Translations under genes and position numbers: made by a program
Assembly: GCF_002797415.1 (NCBI RefSeq)
Contig: NZ_KZ454944.1
Span: forward strand, 953,745 to 1,017,744
Reading direction: 5' to 3'
Source of the DNA: Bacillus alkalisoli
GTDB taxonomy: Bacteria; Bacillota; Bacilli; Bacillales; Bacillaceae_I
Length of the DNA: 64,000 nt
Part shown: positions 26,823 to 36,571 of the stretch, in pieces
Layout: every line of letters begins with the position of its first letter
Position numbering within the stretch: the stretch's first letter is position 1
The notes under the pieces: generated by a model
Told to the model about the DNA's origin: nothing
Database searches by the model: none
Seen by the model: the letters and a program-made list of their open reading frames with translations, nothing else

Positions 26823-26865
26823 CAAAAAGTACCAGCATCATTAACACCTCTGCTGGTACCTTCCT
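26823..26865 (-). terminator. Terminator of the cysteine synthase gene
   Basis: Perfect 9-bp stem GTACCAGCA / TGCTGGTAC; on the minus strand it is followed by T5. Confidence 0.85.
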
Positions 26866-26870
26866 TATTT

Positions 26871-27806
26871 TTATTTTTCAAACTGAAACAAATCTGTAGA
26901 CAAATATCGTTCTCCAGTGTCGCAAGCGATACAAACGACTACATCATCTTCTGTTAAGCGTTTTGCTACTTCGATTGCAGAATAACATGCTGCACCACTC
27001 GATGGACCAACTAAGATTCCTTCTTGAGAAGCTAATTTTCTTGTAATTTCATACGCATCTTCATCTTCAATTTTAAAAATTTCATCATATACATCAGTAT
27101 TTAAAATATCGGGCACAAACCCAGGGCTAGTTCCAACAAGCTTATGCTTACCAGGTTTACCACCAGATAAAACTGGGGATCCAGCTGGCTCAACAACATG
27201 TACAGTCAAACCTTCGTAATGCTCTTTTAACACTTCACCAGTTCCAGTTATTGTTCCACCAGTACCAGCAGTAGCAACAAATGCAGATAACGGCTTACCA
27301 ATTTGCAACATCGATTCGATAATTTCTAGAGCGGTAGACTTTCTGTGAGCATCCGAATTAGCTTCATTTTCAAATTGCATCGGCATAAAGCTATTTGGGA
27401 TTTTTTTAACAAGTTCATGTGCTTTATTGATCGCACCTGGCATCTTTTCGTCACCAGGAGTTAAAACAACTTCAGCTCCATATGCTTTTAGTAAATTGAT
27501 ACGCTCTTGGCTCATCGTATCAGGCATAATTAAAATAGCTTTATATCCTCTTGCAGCTGCATTCATAGCTATGCCTATTCCAGTGTTACCACTTGTTGGT
27601 TCAATGATTGTTGCACCAGGCTTAATTAATCCCGCTTTTTCAGCTTCGATTATCATATTATAGGCTGCTCTATCTTTAACGCTACCACTAGGATTTTGGA
27701 ATTCTAATTTTAAATAAACAGAAGCAGCTCCTTTAGGAACAATGCGCTGTAATTTAACCAGTGGAGTATTGCCGATTAATTCTGCCATATTGTTATATAC
27801 TTTCAT
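26871..27806 (-). CDS. ytkP: Cysteine synthase family protein (O-acetylserine sulfhydrylase, YtkP-like)
   Basis: A 311-aa fold-type II PLP enzyme. The PLP lysine is K44 in NPSGSVKDRAA, the substrate loop is EPTSGNTGIG, and the phosphate-binding loop is GTGGTITGTGE. It condenses O-acetylserine with sulfide. The start MKVYNN is chosen with GTGAG upstream and because the family begins there; the frame continues 43 codons upstream without family similarity. Position between pepV and thpR matches B. subtilis ytkP rather than cysK, which lies elsewhere, so a paralogous or specialised role is possible. Confidence 0.9.
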   Translation of the reverse strand: MKVYNNMAELIGNTPLVKLQRIVPKGAASVYLKLEFQNPSGSVKDRAAYNMIIEAEKAGLIKPGATIIEPTSGNTGIGIAMNAAARGYKAILIMPDTMSQERINLLKAYGAEVVLTPGDEKMPGAINKAHELVKKIPNSFMPMQFENEANSDAHRKSTALEIIESMLQIGKPLSAFVATAGTGGTITGTGEVLKEHYEGLTVHVVEPAGSPVLSGGKPGKHKLVGTSPGFVPDILNTDVYDEIFKIEDEDAYEITRKLASQEGILVGPSSGAACYSAIEVAKRLTEDDVVVCIACDTGERYLSTDLFQFEK

Positions 27807-28013
27807 TCGCTCACGACCTTTCGTTCTTAACCACTTACTATAGTTTAAACGTATTTTATCATAAAATGTATCTTTATTTGTAAGAAAAGAAATAGGGAAA
27901 GTAGGAGAATAAGCAAATATTTCTAGCTCAAACATTCATAAAGAGTTCAATAAATAGTAAAATAAGACGTAACAAGTTGAATTAAAAGTAACATAGGGAA
28001 AAGGATGATAGGA

Positions 28014-28574
28014 ATGAGCTTATCACTTCATTATTTTGTAGCTGTAGCATTACCAGACGAACTTAAAAAGTCATTATCTATATATATGAACGAGCTAAAA
28101 AAAGAAATTCCATTTGAACGTTGGGTGCATCCTCAAGATTTGCATATTACGTTAGCTTTTTTAGGCAAAACGAATGAAGAAATGCTAAAAAAGCTACATG
28201 AAGAACTAAACAACAAGAAAAGACAGAAAGAACCATTTACCATAACATTACAATCTTTAGGAACTTTCGGAAATAAACAAAGCCCGAGAATATTTTGGTG
28301 TGGAGTAGAAAAAAACGAAAAGTTAAGCGATTTAAGAGATCAAGTATTCACTAGCTGCGGGCGAGTTGGCTATGAGTTAGAAACAAGACCGTTTCACCCA
28401 CATGTTACACTAGCAAGAAAATGGAAAAGCAAATCATTCGAAGAAGAAAGATTGAATGTTTATAATCAAAGAAAAGATACATTTATTTGCGATAAGTTCG
28501 TTTTATATAAAACGAATCTACATTCGTTGCCAAAGTATGAAGTGGTTGAAACATATCATCTACAACTTGAGTAG
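28014..28574 (+). CDS. thpR: RNA 2',3'-cyclic phosphodiesterase (2H family)
   Basis: A 186-aa 2H phosphoesterase. The two HxT motifs are LHITLAFLG and HPHVTLARKW. The family hydrolyses 2',3'-cyclic phosphates on RNA ends. The second ATG (MSLSLHYF) is chosen, with AAAAGGA 8 nt upstream. It is the first gene of a tight operon (next gene 13 bp away) and corresponds to B. subtilis YtlP. Confidence 0.9.
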   Translation: MSLSLHYFVAVALPDELKKSLSIYMNELKKEIPFERWVHPQDLHITLAFLGKTNEEMLKKLHEELNNKKRQKEPFTITLQSLGTFGNKQSPRIFWCGVEKNEKLSDLRDQVFTSCGRVGYELETRPFHPHVTLARKWKSKSFEEERLNVYNQRKDTFICDKFVLYKTNLHSLPKYEVVETYHLQLE

Positions 28575-28587
28575 GAGTCTAAGATCA

Positions 28588-28989
28588 TTGAAAATAATAA
28601 TAATATCATTACAAGTAATTCTTTTATACGGTTTATATCAATTAGGTACAATTATTAAAAGTTTATTCAACCTCCCAATACCTGGGAGTATCATTGGCAT
28701 GCTTTTGCTATTTTTATTACTATCCTTTGGTATTATAAAGGATTTTTTCCTTCAAGAAGGTGCATCTTTTTTATTACTCTACATGCCCTTATTATTTATT
28801 CCAGCAACTGTAGGAATCATGGAGTACTTTTCTCTATTTGGTGGTAAAAGTATGTTAATGCCTCTTGCTGTATTGGTAAGCACATTACTAATTATGGCTG
28901 TGTCAGGAACTGTCGGACAAAAAGCAGCTGTTAGAATGGAACGAAAGCAACAAGCTTTAGAGAGGAACGCGTATGACAATGTTAGTTAG
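28588..28989 (+). CDS. LrgA/CidA family holin-like protein
   Basis: A 133-aa membrane protein with four hydrophobic segments and the family signature NLPIPGSIIGMLLLFLLL near residue 30. TTG start with TAGGAGT upstream. The 3' end overlaps the start of the LrgB partner by 17 bp. LrgA/CidA proteins act with LrgB/CidB in murein hydrolase export control or, in B. subtilis PftAB, in pyruvate transport. No LytST-like regulator is nearby. The basic C-terminal tail is unusual only in length. Confidence 0.88.
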   Translation: MKIIIISLQVILLYGLYQLGTIIKSLFNLPIPGSIIGMLLLFLLLSFGIIKDFFLQEGASFLLLYMPLLFIPATVGIMEYFSLFGGKSMLMPLAVLVSTLLIMAVSGTVGQKAAVRMERKQQALERNAYDNVS

Positions 28990-29659
28990 TGTTAGTTTTA
29001 TCTTATTAACTGTAATTATCTTTATTTCTATGCGTTTCTTTTATGAAAGGTTTAAGTATGCCTTTTTTGTCCCTGTTTTAACAAGTAGTGTGATAATCAT
29101 TTTGTTTTTACTTTTATGGAATATATCTTATTCTGAGTATAGAGAAGGAACGAAGTGGTTGCATGAACTGTTAGGACCAGCTGTTGTAGCGTTAGCCTTT
29201 CCCCTTTATCATCAGCGGAAGATGATTATGGAGTATAAAGGGCCATTAACATTTTCAATCACTTCTGGAATAGTTACTGGTATTGTATCTGCGTTTCTTT
29301 TTGCAAAAATAATACCTGTAGATACGAAAATAGCCATCTCATCCATTCCGAAATCAGTTACTACACCTGTAGCCATGGACATAGCTCATATTATTGGTGG
29401 AAGCCCAAGTTTAGCTGCTGCTTTTGTTATGATAGCTGGTGTAGGAGGAGCGATGTTAGGGCCATTTTTATTTAAGACGTTAAAAATCTATCATTATATT
29501 GGGATTGGAGTAGGTCTTGGGGCTGCCTCGCATGGAATTGGGACCGCTCGTGCTTTGGAATTTGGCAAAAAAGAAGCAGCGGTGAGTTCTATAAGTATGA
29601 CAATCTCAGCAATCATATATTCTATTATCTTACCATTTGCAATATTATATTTCTTATAG
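28973..29659 (+). CDS. LrgB/CidB family membrane protein
   Basis: 228 aa, mostly membrane helices, with the family segments ELLGPAVVALAFPLY, SSIPKSVTTPVAMDI and GAASHGIGTARALEFG. The ATG lies inside the end of the LrgA gene, with GAGGAA upstream, so the pair is translationally coupled. Function is tied to LrgA (see there). The next gene starts 14 bp on. Confidence 0.92.
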   Translation: MTMLVSVSFILLTVIIFISMRFFYERFKYAFFVPVLTSSVIIILFLLLWNISYSEYREGTKWLHELLGPAVVALAFPLYHQRKMIMEYKGPLTFSITSGIVTGIVSAFLFAKIIPVDTKIAISSIPKSVTTPVAMDIAHIIGGSPSLAAAFVMIAGVGGAMLGPFLFKTLKIYHYIGIGVGLGAASHGIGTARALEFGKKEAAVSSISMTISAIIYSIILPFAILYFL

Positions 29660-29673
29660 ATGGAGTTGGCGGT

Positions 29674-30618
29674 GTGGCTCAATTAATTAAGTTACAAGAT
29701 TATATTTCAAGATATGAACAAGATATTTATCGATATTCCAATCAATATATACGTTTTAAAAAGCAACAGTGGGAAAATTTCCAAGACCGAAAAAATGTAA
29801 TAGAAGAAGATGAACTCCCCTTTTCTCTGATGGAAGAAGAAGATAGTAATAATAAACTCCTAGATTTCTTGAAGAATGGTTTTAAAAGAAAGAAACAAAA
29901 TGAAGAGGAAGAGTTTAATGTAAAAACCTACGAGAGAAATGGTGAAGAGGATGATTTGCATGAATATTTTAAGAAGGCAAATTCATTGAACTTATCAAAA
30001 GAGGGCGAAAAACAATACTTCCTTGATGGGCTATACCCGTATCAATTAAAATGGGCAAGCTCCACTATAAGAGATAAGTCTTTCTTAGATGTAAGATATA
30101 AAAAAGATAAAAGGTTAAAATACTTGCTACAACGATTTCCTGATACATTTTTAGTTATGTATAATCCTATTTTTTTAGTAAAACAAGCTCCTGTTCAGTT
30201 AGAAATCATTTTGGTCACTCCAGGTGAAATCAAATGTATTAATATGACGGATGTAAAAGACGAAAGTGTGTTAATTGGGAAGAATGATCGATTTTGGCAA
30301 TTGCGAGATGGAGAATCAGAAAAGAAAATCGTCAATCCAGCTATCAGCTTGAATAGAATGGGGAATATTGTTAAGAACATTCTTATAGCAAGTGATGTTA
30401 CCTTTCCTATTCATAAATTAATTTTAAGTGAAAATTCGTACATTGATTTTCCAGATAAACAATCTGATATCGAAATTTACGATAAAAGAAATTACGATTC
30501 CTGGTTTCAACAGATGAGGGGATTTTCATTGCCAATTAAACATAGTCAATTAAAAGCAGCAGCTACTTTACTAGAACAATGTCAATCAAGTTATGTAGAA
30601 CGTCCTGAGTGGAAATAA
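29674..30618 (+). CDS. ytlQ: YtlQ-like protein of unknown function
   Basis: A 314-aa soluble protein. The N-terminal third is charged and partly low-complexity (residues 40-100 rich in Glu and Lys), followed by an alpha/beta domain (GLYPYQLKWASSTIRDKS ... LEIILVTPGEIKCINM). Its layout suggests a NERD-like nuclease-related fold, but I could not identify catalytic residues, so that is weak. GTG start with TGGAG. By position in the operon with amyX it corresponds to B. subtilis YtlQ. Confidence 0.75.
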   Translation: MAQLIKLQDYISRYEQDIYRYSNQYIRFKKQQWENFQDRKNVIEEDELPFSLMEEEDSNNKLLDFLKNGFKRKKQNEEEEFNVKTYERNGEEDDLHEYFKKANSLNLSKEGEKQYFLDGLYPYQLKWASSTIRDKSFLDVRYKKDKRLKYLLQRFPDTFLVMYNPIFLVKQAPVQLEIILVTPGEIKCINMTDVKDESVLIGKNDRFWQLRDGESEKKIVNPAISLNRMGNIVKNILIASDVTFPIHKLILSENSYIDFPDKQSDIEIYDKRNYDSWFQQMRGFSLPIKHSQLKAAATLLEQCQSSYVERPEWK

Positions 30619-30646
30619 TATAAGGGTATGGGGGTGTAATGAATAG

Positions 30647-32794
30647 GTGATTACTGTTAAGCGAGAATTCGAAGCCTTTATAGATAAATTAGACAGTATT
30701 ACAGTATTATTGCCCAAAAGTGAATATAGTGGTCTAAGTAATAGTTTCACATTAGAAACTAACTCATTACCCCCAAAGTCATTGCGAATCGGCGAAAAAA
30801 TTGATCTGCCAGATAAAATAAAGTACATTTGCCAGCTAGAAGAACCACTACAAATCGGTGTTGAATATTGGATAACGGACGAACATAGTAGAAAAACAGA
30901 CTTACAAATTGGTGCAGTCATCCGAACAGAACAATGGGATGAATTGTTTTATTATGATTGTAATGATTTAGGAGTCACGTACAGTAAAACAGATACTACT
31001 TTTACAATATGGGCTCCAAGTGCAAGTGCTGTAAAAGTAAAAATTATCGAGCTGAATGGAAATGAAAATTTATATAGTCTGTTACGAGAAGAGAAAGGTG
31101 TATGGAGGTTAACTGTAAACGGGGACTTAGAGTATTTTACCTATACATTTTTAGTTTGTGTAAATTTAGTCTGGCGTGAAGCAGTAGACCCGTATTCAAT
31201 AGCAGTAAGCGCAAATGTTGAAGCAGGTATCATCATCAACCCAGAAAAAACAAGGATGGCCATTCATCCCCTTCCACCTTTTAAAAGCATAACAGACGCG
31301 ATTATATACGAGTTACATGTGAGGGATTTTTCCATCCACGCAGAAAGTGGGTTGAAGCAAAAAGGGAAGTATTTAGCTTTTCTTGAAGAAGGCACCAAGA
31401 CATCTTCGAATCATATAACTGGTTTGAACTATCTAGAAGAACTAGGAATAACCCATGTGGAATTACTACCTATCAATACATTCGGAGGAGTCGATGAATT
31501 ACACCCTGATAAGCAATACAATTGGGGGTATAACCCACTGTTATTCAACGTACCACAAGGTAGTTATGCGACAAGTGTGACGAATCCACTTTCAAGAATA
31601 AAAGAGCTGAAACAACTTGTGGACACTTTTCATAAGAAAAACATTAGAGTGATAGTAGATGTGGTCTATAACCATGTATTTATAAGAGAAGAATCTTCTT
31701 TTGAAAAAATTGTTCCAGGATACTATTTTCGACATGATGAACATGGGATGCCGTCTAATGGTACTGGGGTTGGAAATGATATTGCCTCAGAGAGAAAAAT
31801 GGTAAGAAAGTTCATCTTGGATTCTATCCTGTATTGGATAAAAGAATTTGACGTGGATGGCTTTCGTTTTGACCTAATGGGAATTTTAGACATAGATACG
31901 ATGAATGACATTCGTAATGCAGTAGATGAAGTGAAAAGCGGTTGCATCTTGTTAGGAGAAGGATGGGAATTAAATACTCCTATAAGGGCTGAACAAAAGG
32001 CGATGATTAGCAATGCACAGCAGATGCAGGGGATTAGCTTTTTTAACGATCGCTTTCGTGATGGAATAAAGGGAAGCACATTTAATTTATTTGATAGAGG
32101 GTTTGCATTAGGAAATACACACAAAACACAAATTTTAAAAGAATCTGTCATAGGCAGTATTTGTTTAAACAATGAAAATAAAGGTTTGTTTGTCGAGCCA
32201 ACTCAATCGATCAACTATGTTGAATCACATGATAACCATACTTTATGGGATAAAATGAACATTTGTAATGCACATGAAGAAGAAAACTTAAGAATTAAGC
32301 GTCACTTACTAGCAACAGCAATTGTATTTTTATCACAAGGAGTTCCCTTTATCCATGCGGGTCAAGAATTTTTCCGAACAAAAAACGGCCATGAGAATAG
32401 TTATAAATCCCCTGATACGATTAATGCACTTGATTGGGAAAGAAGAGATAAGTACCTAGAACAAGTATCGTATGTACAAGGCTTAATAGCTTTACGTAAG
32501 TCCCATAGTGCCTTTCGATTTTCCAACGCTTCCAAAATAAGAAAACATTTTTCTGTTGTAATGGAAAAAGGTTCATTGTTCGCCTACACGTTGAAAGATG
32601 TACAACAATACGGAAACAGTAAAAATATTTTAGTAATATATAATAATGCTATACAAAAGGACATGGTGAAATTGCCAGGTGGGAAATGGAATGCGTGCGT
32701 GTTGGGAGAAAAGGCAGGAACAACCACATTAAAAACGCTTGAAAATAGCATAGAAGTTCTTCCTGTAAGTACAACCGTGTTAATTCAACATTAA
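30647..32794 (+). CDS. amyX: Type I pullulanase
   Basis: A 715-aa GH13 enzyme with N-terminal CBM48-like beta domains, then the (beta/alpha)8 barrel. The pullulanase signature YNWGYNP occurs in KQYNWGYNPLLFNVP. Catalytic residues lie in DGFRFDLMG (Asp nucleophile), LLGEGWEL (Glu acid/base) and VESHDNHTLWD (Asp). It debranches alpha-1,6 links of pullulan or glycogen. There is no signal peptide, so it is cytoplasmic like B. subtilis AmyX. GTG start with GGGGGTG 10 nt upstream. Confidence 0.95.
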   Translation: MITVKREFEAFIDKLDSITVLLPKSEYSGLSNSFTLETNSLPPKSLRIGEKIDLPDKIKYICQLEEPLQIGVEYWITDEHSRKTDLQIGAVIRTEQWDELFYYDCNDLGVTYSKTDTTFTIWAPSASAVKVKIIELNGNENLYSLLREEKGVWRLTVNGDLEYFTYTFLVCVNLVWREAVDPYSIAVSANVEAGIIINPEKTRMAIHPLPPFKSITDAIIYELHVRDFSIHAESGLKQKGKYLAFLEEGTKTSSNHITGLNYLEELGITHVELLPINTFGGVDELHPDKQYNWGYNPLLFNVPQGSYATSVTNPLSRIKELKQLVDTFHKKNIRVIVDVVYNHVFIREESSFEKIVPGYYFRHDEHGMPSNGTGVGNDIASERKMVRKFILDSILYWIKEFDVDGFRFDLMGILDIDTMNDIRNAVDEVKSGCILLGEGWELNTPIRAEQKAMISNAQQMQGISFFNDRFRDGIKGSTFNLFDRGFALGNTHKTQILKESVIGSICLNNENKGLFVEPTQSINYVESHDNHTLWDKMNICNAHEEENLRIKRHLLATAIVFLSQGVPFIHAGQEFFRTKNGHENSYKSPDTINALDWERRDKYLEQVSYVQGLIALRKSHSAFRFSNASKIRKHFSVVMEKGSLFAYTLKDVQQYGNSKNILVIYNNAIQKDMVKLPGGKWNACVLGEKAGTTTLKTLENSIEVLPVSTTVLIQH

Positions 32795-32843
32795 ACTTTC
32801 ATCAAGTACTTGATTTAAATGGGAAATGACGATAAAATTTATT

Positions 32844-32884
32844 AAGATAGCTATTGTGTAAATTGTCCAATAGCTGTCTTTTTT
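32844..32884 (+). terminator. Terminator of the thpR-amyX operon
   Basis: Stem AAGATAGCTATTG / CAATAGCTGTCTT with an 11-nt loop and T6. Confidence 0.9.
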
Positions 32885-33010
32885 GTTTGAAGTGAATATA
32901 CCATTAAATTTTATGAAAATTAAAGATAAATTTTTAGAAATAGACTCGTATTAGGAAAGTATTCGTACAATAGTGTAATGAATGCTTGATACAAATTCTT
33001 ATGAAAAGTT

Positions 33011-33820
33011 GTGTTGAAATTGAAGGTGAATTGGTTGGAGCATTTATTAGGTGATGAATGGAAAATTAGTCCTGCAGGTGGTTTAACTGGAGAGGCATAT
33101 TTTGCAGAAAATAATGATAAGAAGCTTTTCTTAAAAAGAAATTCTTCTCCATTTTTAGCTGTATTGTCTGCAGAAGGAATCGTTCCAAAGCTCGTATGGA
33201 CGAAAAGATTAGAAAGCGGAGATGTTATTACTGCGCAGCATTGGATTAGTGCTAGAGAACTTAAAGCTCACGACATGAAAATGGAAGGTGTCGCTAAGCT
33301 CTTGCATAAAATTCATCATTCCAAAGAACTTTTGGACATGCTCACTCGCTTAGGCAAGGAACCTTTAGAGCCTTCTGTAATTGTAGAAGACATCATACAT
33401 TGTATGGATCCTCAACTAGCGAAACTTCAAGTCATTCAACAAGCTTTACATTTCTTAACAGAAGAAATGACAAACGTATCATTTCAAGATAGAGTCGTTT
33501 GTCATTGTGATTTAAATCATAATAATTGGTTATTGTCCGAACAAAATGAATTATTTTTAATTGATTGGGATGGCGCAATGATTGCTGACCCAGCTATTGA
33601 TCTTTGCATGGTACTATATTGGTATTTGGAAGAATCGGAATGGGAGAGTTGGCTAAGCACGTATGGTATTGAATTAACAAGCCATTTACGTCAACGAATG
33701 CACTGGTATGTTATTGCACAATCCATTTACTCCATTCAATGGTATTACAAAAGTGGTGTGGAAAAAGAATTAAATTACTGGTTAACTTACCTTGAAAGTT
33801 TACTGCCCACTAACATTTAA
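33011..33820 (+). CDS. ytmP: Phosphotransferase, choline/aminoglycoside kinase fold (YtmP-like)
   Basis: 269 aa. The kinase-like motif VVCHCDLNHNNWLL contains the catalytic HxDxxxxN (Brenner motif), and LFLIDWDGAMIADPAIDL supplies the metal-binding Asp in the place of DFG. The family phosphorylates small molecules such as choline or thiamine; B. subtilis YtmP has no proven substrate. The start is uncertain: GTG at 33011 or an in-frame GTG at 33026, both with weak ribosome-binding sites. It overlaps the convergent next gene by 4 bp. Confidence 0.85.
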   Translation: MLKLKVNWLEHLLGDEWKISPAGGLTGEAYFAENNDKKLFLKRNSSPFLAVLSAEGIVPKLVWTKRLESGDVITAQHWISARELKAHDMKMEGVAKLLHKIHHSKELLDMLTRLGKEPLEPSVIVEDIIHCMDPQLAKLQVIQQALHFLTEEMTNVSFQDRVVCHCDLNHNNWLLSEQNELFLIDWDGAMIADPAIDLCMVLYWYLEESEWESWLSTYGIELTSHLRQRMHWYVIAQSIYSIQWYYKSGVEKELNYWLTYLESLLPTNI

Positions 33821-34095
33821 GAAAATTGGTCGATGCTATTAATCCAATTGGTTAAGTCCCCTTGGTGAGACGTAACATGATTAGTCACGTCTTTGATGCC
33901 TCGTCCCGTTTGACTATAGGAATATATATCCATTAGAACGTGTTTCACATTTTGGTCCACTTCCGTATTGACCATTAGTGATTTTATGACACGTTCTAGT
34001 TGCTCGTATTCGGCAACAGATGCGCAACAATCTATTTGGTGATCTGCTAATATGTCTTTTAGTAAATGCATTTGGTCTTGGTGATTTAATGGCAT
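33817..34095 (-). CDS. ytzH: YtzH-like protein
   Basis: A 92-aa small soluble helical protein (MPLNHQDQMHLLKDILADHQ ... GDLTNWINSIDQ) with a CC pair near residue 26. Function unknown; the family is common in Bacillus at this position. The start MPLNH has AAAGGAG upstream. Its 3' end overlaps that of ytmP. Confidence 0.85.
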   Translation of the reverse strand: MPLNHQDQMHLLKDILADHQIDCCASVAEYEQLERVIKSLMVNTEVDQNVKHVLMDIYSYSQTGRGIKDVTNHVTSHQGDLTNWINSIDQFS

Positions 34096-34241
34096 TATAA
34101 ACACTCCTTTAACATACCGTTCTAACATTATCGTGTGTTTTTTTTTGTTTCTTATACACGGAAATTCAATCGGTCTTAAAAGATGGATTTTTTTACGGGT
34201 TTTCTTAGCATAACAATAAAGATATATATTGGTTACAAATT

Positions 34242-34425
34242 GTTGTTGTTCCCTGTAGGTGCTCGCTTTCCGCGGGTGGTCTCGGGAGCCTCCTCAGCGC
34301 AAGCGCCTGTGGGGTCTCCCTTGACACACTCTCCCGCAAGACAAGGAAGCTACTTGAGAGATGCTTCGCACGAAGAAAATGCGTATGCATTTTCGAGGAG
34401 TCTCGCACCTACAGGGAACAACAAC
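34242..34425. repeat. Dispersed palindromic element, copy D
   Basis: The 184-bp element is in reverse orientation with perfect 21-bp arms beginning GTTGTTGTTCCCTGTAGG, unlike any other copy. The core includes GAAAATGCGTATGCATTTTC and lacks the TTTTCAC/GTGAAAA module. It lies between ytzH and trmB. Confidence 0.92.
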
Positions 34426-34490
34426 TTTTTATTGCATTACATTGATAATAAATCCATTATAATAAATCAAATCAACTAGAGGTGAATACA

Positions 34491-35129
34491 GTGAGAATTA
34501 GAAATAAGCCGTGGGCTAAAGATTTAATTGAGGGTAACCCACATATTATTATCCAAAGTCCGGAGGAACATAAAGGGAAATGGCATGAAGTTTTTGGTAA
34601 TAATAACCCTATCCATATTGAAGTAGGCACTGGTAAAGGGAATTTTGTTACTGGAATGGCAGCAGCAAATCCTAACATTAATTACATTGGTATTGAATTG
34701 TATGAAAGTGTAATTGTAGTTGCCTTACAAAAGGTAATTGATTCAAAATTACCAAACGTAAAGCTACTGAATGTTGATGCAGTTAATCTACCTGAAATAT
34801 TTGCTTCTAGTGAAGTAGGACAAGTTTACTTGAACTTTTCAGATCCTTGGCCGAAAAAGCGACATGAAAAAAGAAGACTAACACATAGTGATTTTCTTGA
34901 CCTATATAAAAAAGTGTTAGTGGACAAAGGAGAAATTCATTTTAAGACAGATAACAGAGGTTTATTTGAATACTCATTGATTAGTTTTAATGAGTATGGT
35001 TTACAACTAAAATATGTTAGTCTAGATCTTCATAATAGTGATTATGAAGGTAATGTAATGACTGAATATGAGCAAAAGTTTTCAGAGCTAGGACAACCAA
35101 TTTACAGATGCGAAGTAAAATATAAATAA
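34491..35129 (+). CDS. trmB: tRNA (guanine-N7-)-methyltransferase
   Basis: A 212-aa SAM-dependent enzyme that methylates G46 of tRNAs. The SAM motif is [17 protein letters not shown], and the signature [16 protein letters not shown] is followed by the typical [14 protein letters not shown]. The GTG of [11 protein letters not shown] is preferred to one 9 nt upstream because AGAGGTG spans the latter. The length is typical. Confidence 0.95.
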   Translation: MRIRNKPWAKDLIEGNPHIIIQSPEEHKGKWHEVFGNNNPIHIEVGTGKGNFVTGMAAANPNINYIGIELYESVIVVALQKVIDSKLPNVKLLNVDAVNLPEIFASSEVGQVYLNFSDPWPKKRHEKRRLTHSDFLDLYKKVLVDKGEIHFKTDNRGLFEYSLISFNEYGLQLKYVSLDLHNSDYEGNVMTEYEQKFSELGQPIYRCEVKYK

Positions 35130-35159
35130 GAAACTGGGACAAAACCAAGTGAATTAAAT

Positions 35160-35207
35160 GAAAGAGGCCTGTAAGAACATTTTTTAGTTCTTGTGGGCCT
35201 CTTTCTT
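35160..35207 (+). terminator. Terminator of trmB
   Basis: Long stem GAAAGAGGCC..GTAAGAAC / GTTCTTGTGGGCCTCTTTC with T-rich loop. Confidence 0.8.
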
Positions 35208-35216
35208 CATAGGCCG

Positions 35217-35280
35217 TATGAAGTTCAATACCAACAAAATTTTAGTGCCAGATGAACTTCATAAGCGGGTATGAAGTTCA
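35217..35280 (+). promoter_or_regulatory. Three-segment alternately pairing motif before ytnP
   Basis: TATGAAGTTCA (35217-35227) recurs at 35270-35280, and the exact complement TGAACTTCATA lies between them (35253-35263). The middle segment can pair with either neighbour, a geometry seen in attenuators. No ligand or leader peptide was identified. Confidence 0.45.
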
Positions 35281-35361
35281 ACTTCAATTTTTAGGACAAT
35301 GTAATCTTATTAGCTTCACCAAGCTTTATGTTAAAATATTTATTGAAGGGGGATGACAACA

Positions 35362-36210
35362 ATGGAAACGTTAACATTAGGTAACTGGAAGTTAACTTGG
35401 CTAAACGGTGGTGTGACGAACCTTGATGGGGGAGCAATGTTTGGTGTCGTACCAAAACCGTTATGGTCAAAAAAGTATAAAGTAAATGAAAAGAACCAGA
35501 TAGAACTAAGAACTGATCCAATTTTACTGCAAACTGGTGATAAAAATATTCTCATTGAATCTGGAATTGGAAACGGAAAACTCAATGACAAGATGAAGCG
35601 TAATTTTGGTGTAACTGAAGAGTCAAGAGTAGAAGAGCAACTGGAACAACTTGGACTTACTCCAAGTAATATAGACATCATCCTAATGACTCATATGCAC
35701 TTTGACCATGCCTGTGGCTTAACAATGTGGGATGATGCACGTAAAGAGTTTGTATCTGTCTTTCCTAATGCCACAATTATTACTTCTGAGACTGAGTGGC
35801 AGGAAATGAGAGATCCGAATATACGCTCTAAAAATACATATTGGAATATGAACTGGGAAGCTATTGTAGACCAAGTACAAACTTTCACAAATGAACTAGA
35901 AGTAGTAGAGGGAGTAAAGATAATTCATACAGGTGGACATAGTGATGGTCATTCCGTTATTTACATTCAGAATGGGGACGAACGTGTACTTCATATGGGT
36001 GATTTAATGCCAACACATGCACACCAACAATCACTGTGGGTATTAGCGTATGATGACTATCCGATGACTTCTATTTTTGCAAAAGAAAAATGGATACCAT
36101 TTGGCCAACAGCAAAACGTTTGGTTCACTTTTTATCATGATGCACAATATCGAGCTATAAAATGGAATGATGCGTATGAGATAACAGATAAAGTGAATAG
36201 ACAAATATAA
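35362..36210 (+). CDS. ytnP: Metallo-beta-lactamase fold hydrolase, AHL-lactonase-like (YtnP)
   Basis: 282 aa with the zinc motif THMHFDHA near residue 113, then [11 protein letters not shown] and LHMGDLMPT. The family cleaves homoserine-lactone-like signals, and B. subtilis YtnP has been described as a lactonase. The second ATG (METLTLGN) is chosen because GAAGGGGG sits 9 nt upstream; the first ATG directly abuts it. Cytoplasmic; no signal peptide. Confidence 0.92.
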   Translation: METLTLGNWKLTWLNGGVTNLDGGAMFGVVPKPLWSKKYKVNEKNQIELRTDPILLQTGDKNILIESGIGNGKLNDKMKRNFGVTEESRVEEQLEQLGLTPSNIDIILMTHMHFDHACGLTMWDDARKEFVSVFPNATIITSETEWQEMRDPNIRSKNTYWNMNWEAIVDQVQTFTNELEVVEGVKIIHTGGHSDGHSVIYIQNGDERVLHMGDLMPTHAHQQSLWVLAYDDYPMTSIFAKEKWIPFGQQQNVWFTFYHDAQYRAIKWNDAYEITDKVNRQI

Positions 36211-36212
36211 AA

Positions 36213-36245
36213 AAGACTGTCCTTCCTTGTAGATAGGTCAGTCTT
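36213..36245. terminator. Bidirectional terminator between ytnP and ytzB
   Basis: AAGACTG / CAGTCTT closing a short loop, with A tract before it; shared by convergent genes. Confidence 0.75.
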
Positions 36246-36253
36246 AGTAAAGA

Positions 36254-36571
36254 TTAAACAGTTGTTAGTTGTTTAACATCAAGCAAGTTACCGTCTTTTA
36301 AATTTACTACAAATTCATATTGTTCCAATGTGCCATTATTTCTTCTTGAAATTCCACCTTTATATACTTTATAAGGAATTTCATTTACGTAATAGTCTTC
36401 TGGTAGCATATGAATCCAGGACCCGTCTACTGGACCTTTTTGCTTAAATGCATCTTTTGCGACTTTTAATGCTTTCTCGGGCTTAATGGGCTGACCTTTC
36501 GTTGCTTCATTTATTAACAATGCAGCAGCAGCCCCAACGCTTACTCCAAGGAGAAAAGTTCTACATTTCAT
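36254..36571 (-). CDS. ytzB: Small membrane-anchored PepSY-like protein (YtzB-like)
   Basis: 105 aa with an N-terminal hydrophobic anchor (FLLGVSVGAAAALLI) and a PepSY-like domain (KALKVAKDAFKQ ... YEFVVNLKDGNLLDVKQL). PepSY domains are linked to peptidase inhibition or surface roles; no direct function is known here. The ATG follows a GAGG-type site. It matches B. subtilis YtzB by position as I recall. Confidence 0.8.
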   Translation of the reverse strand: MKCRTFLLGVSVGAAAALLINEATKGQPIKPEKALKVAKDAFKQKGPVDGSWIHMLPEDYYVNEIPYKVYKGGISRRNNGTLEQYEFVVNLKDGNLLDVKQLTTV

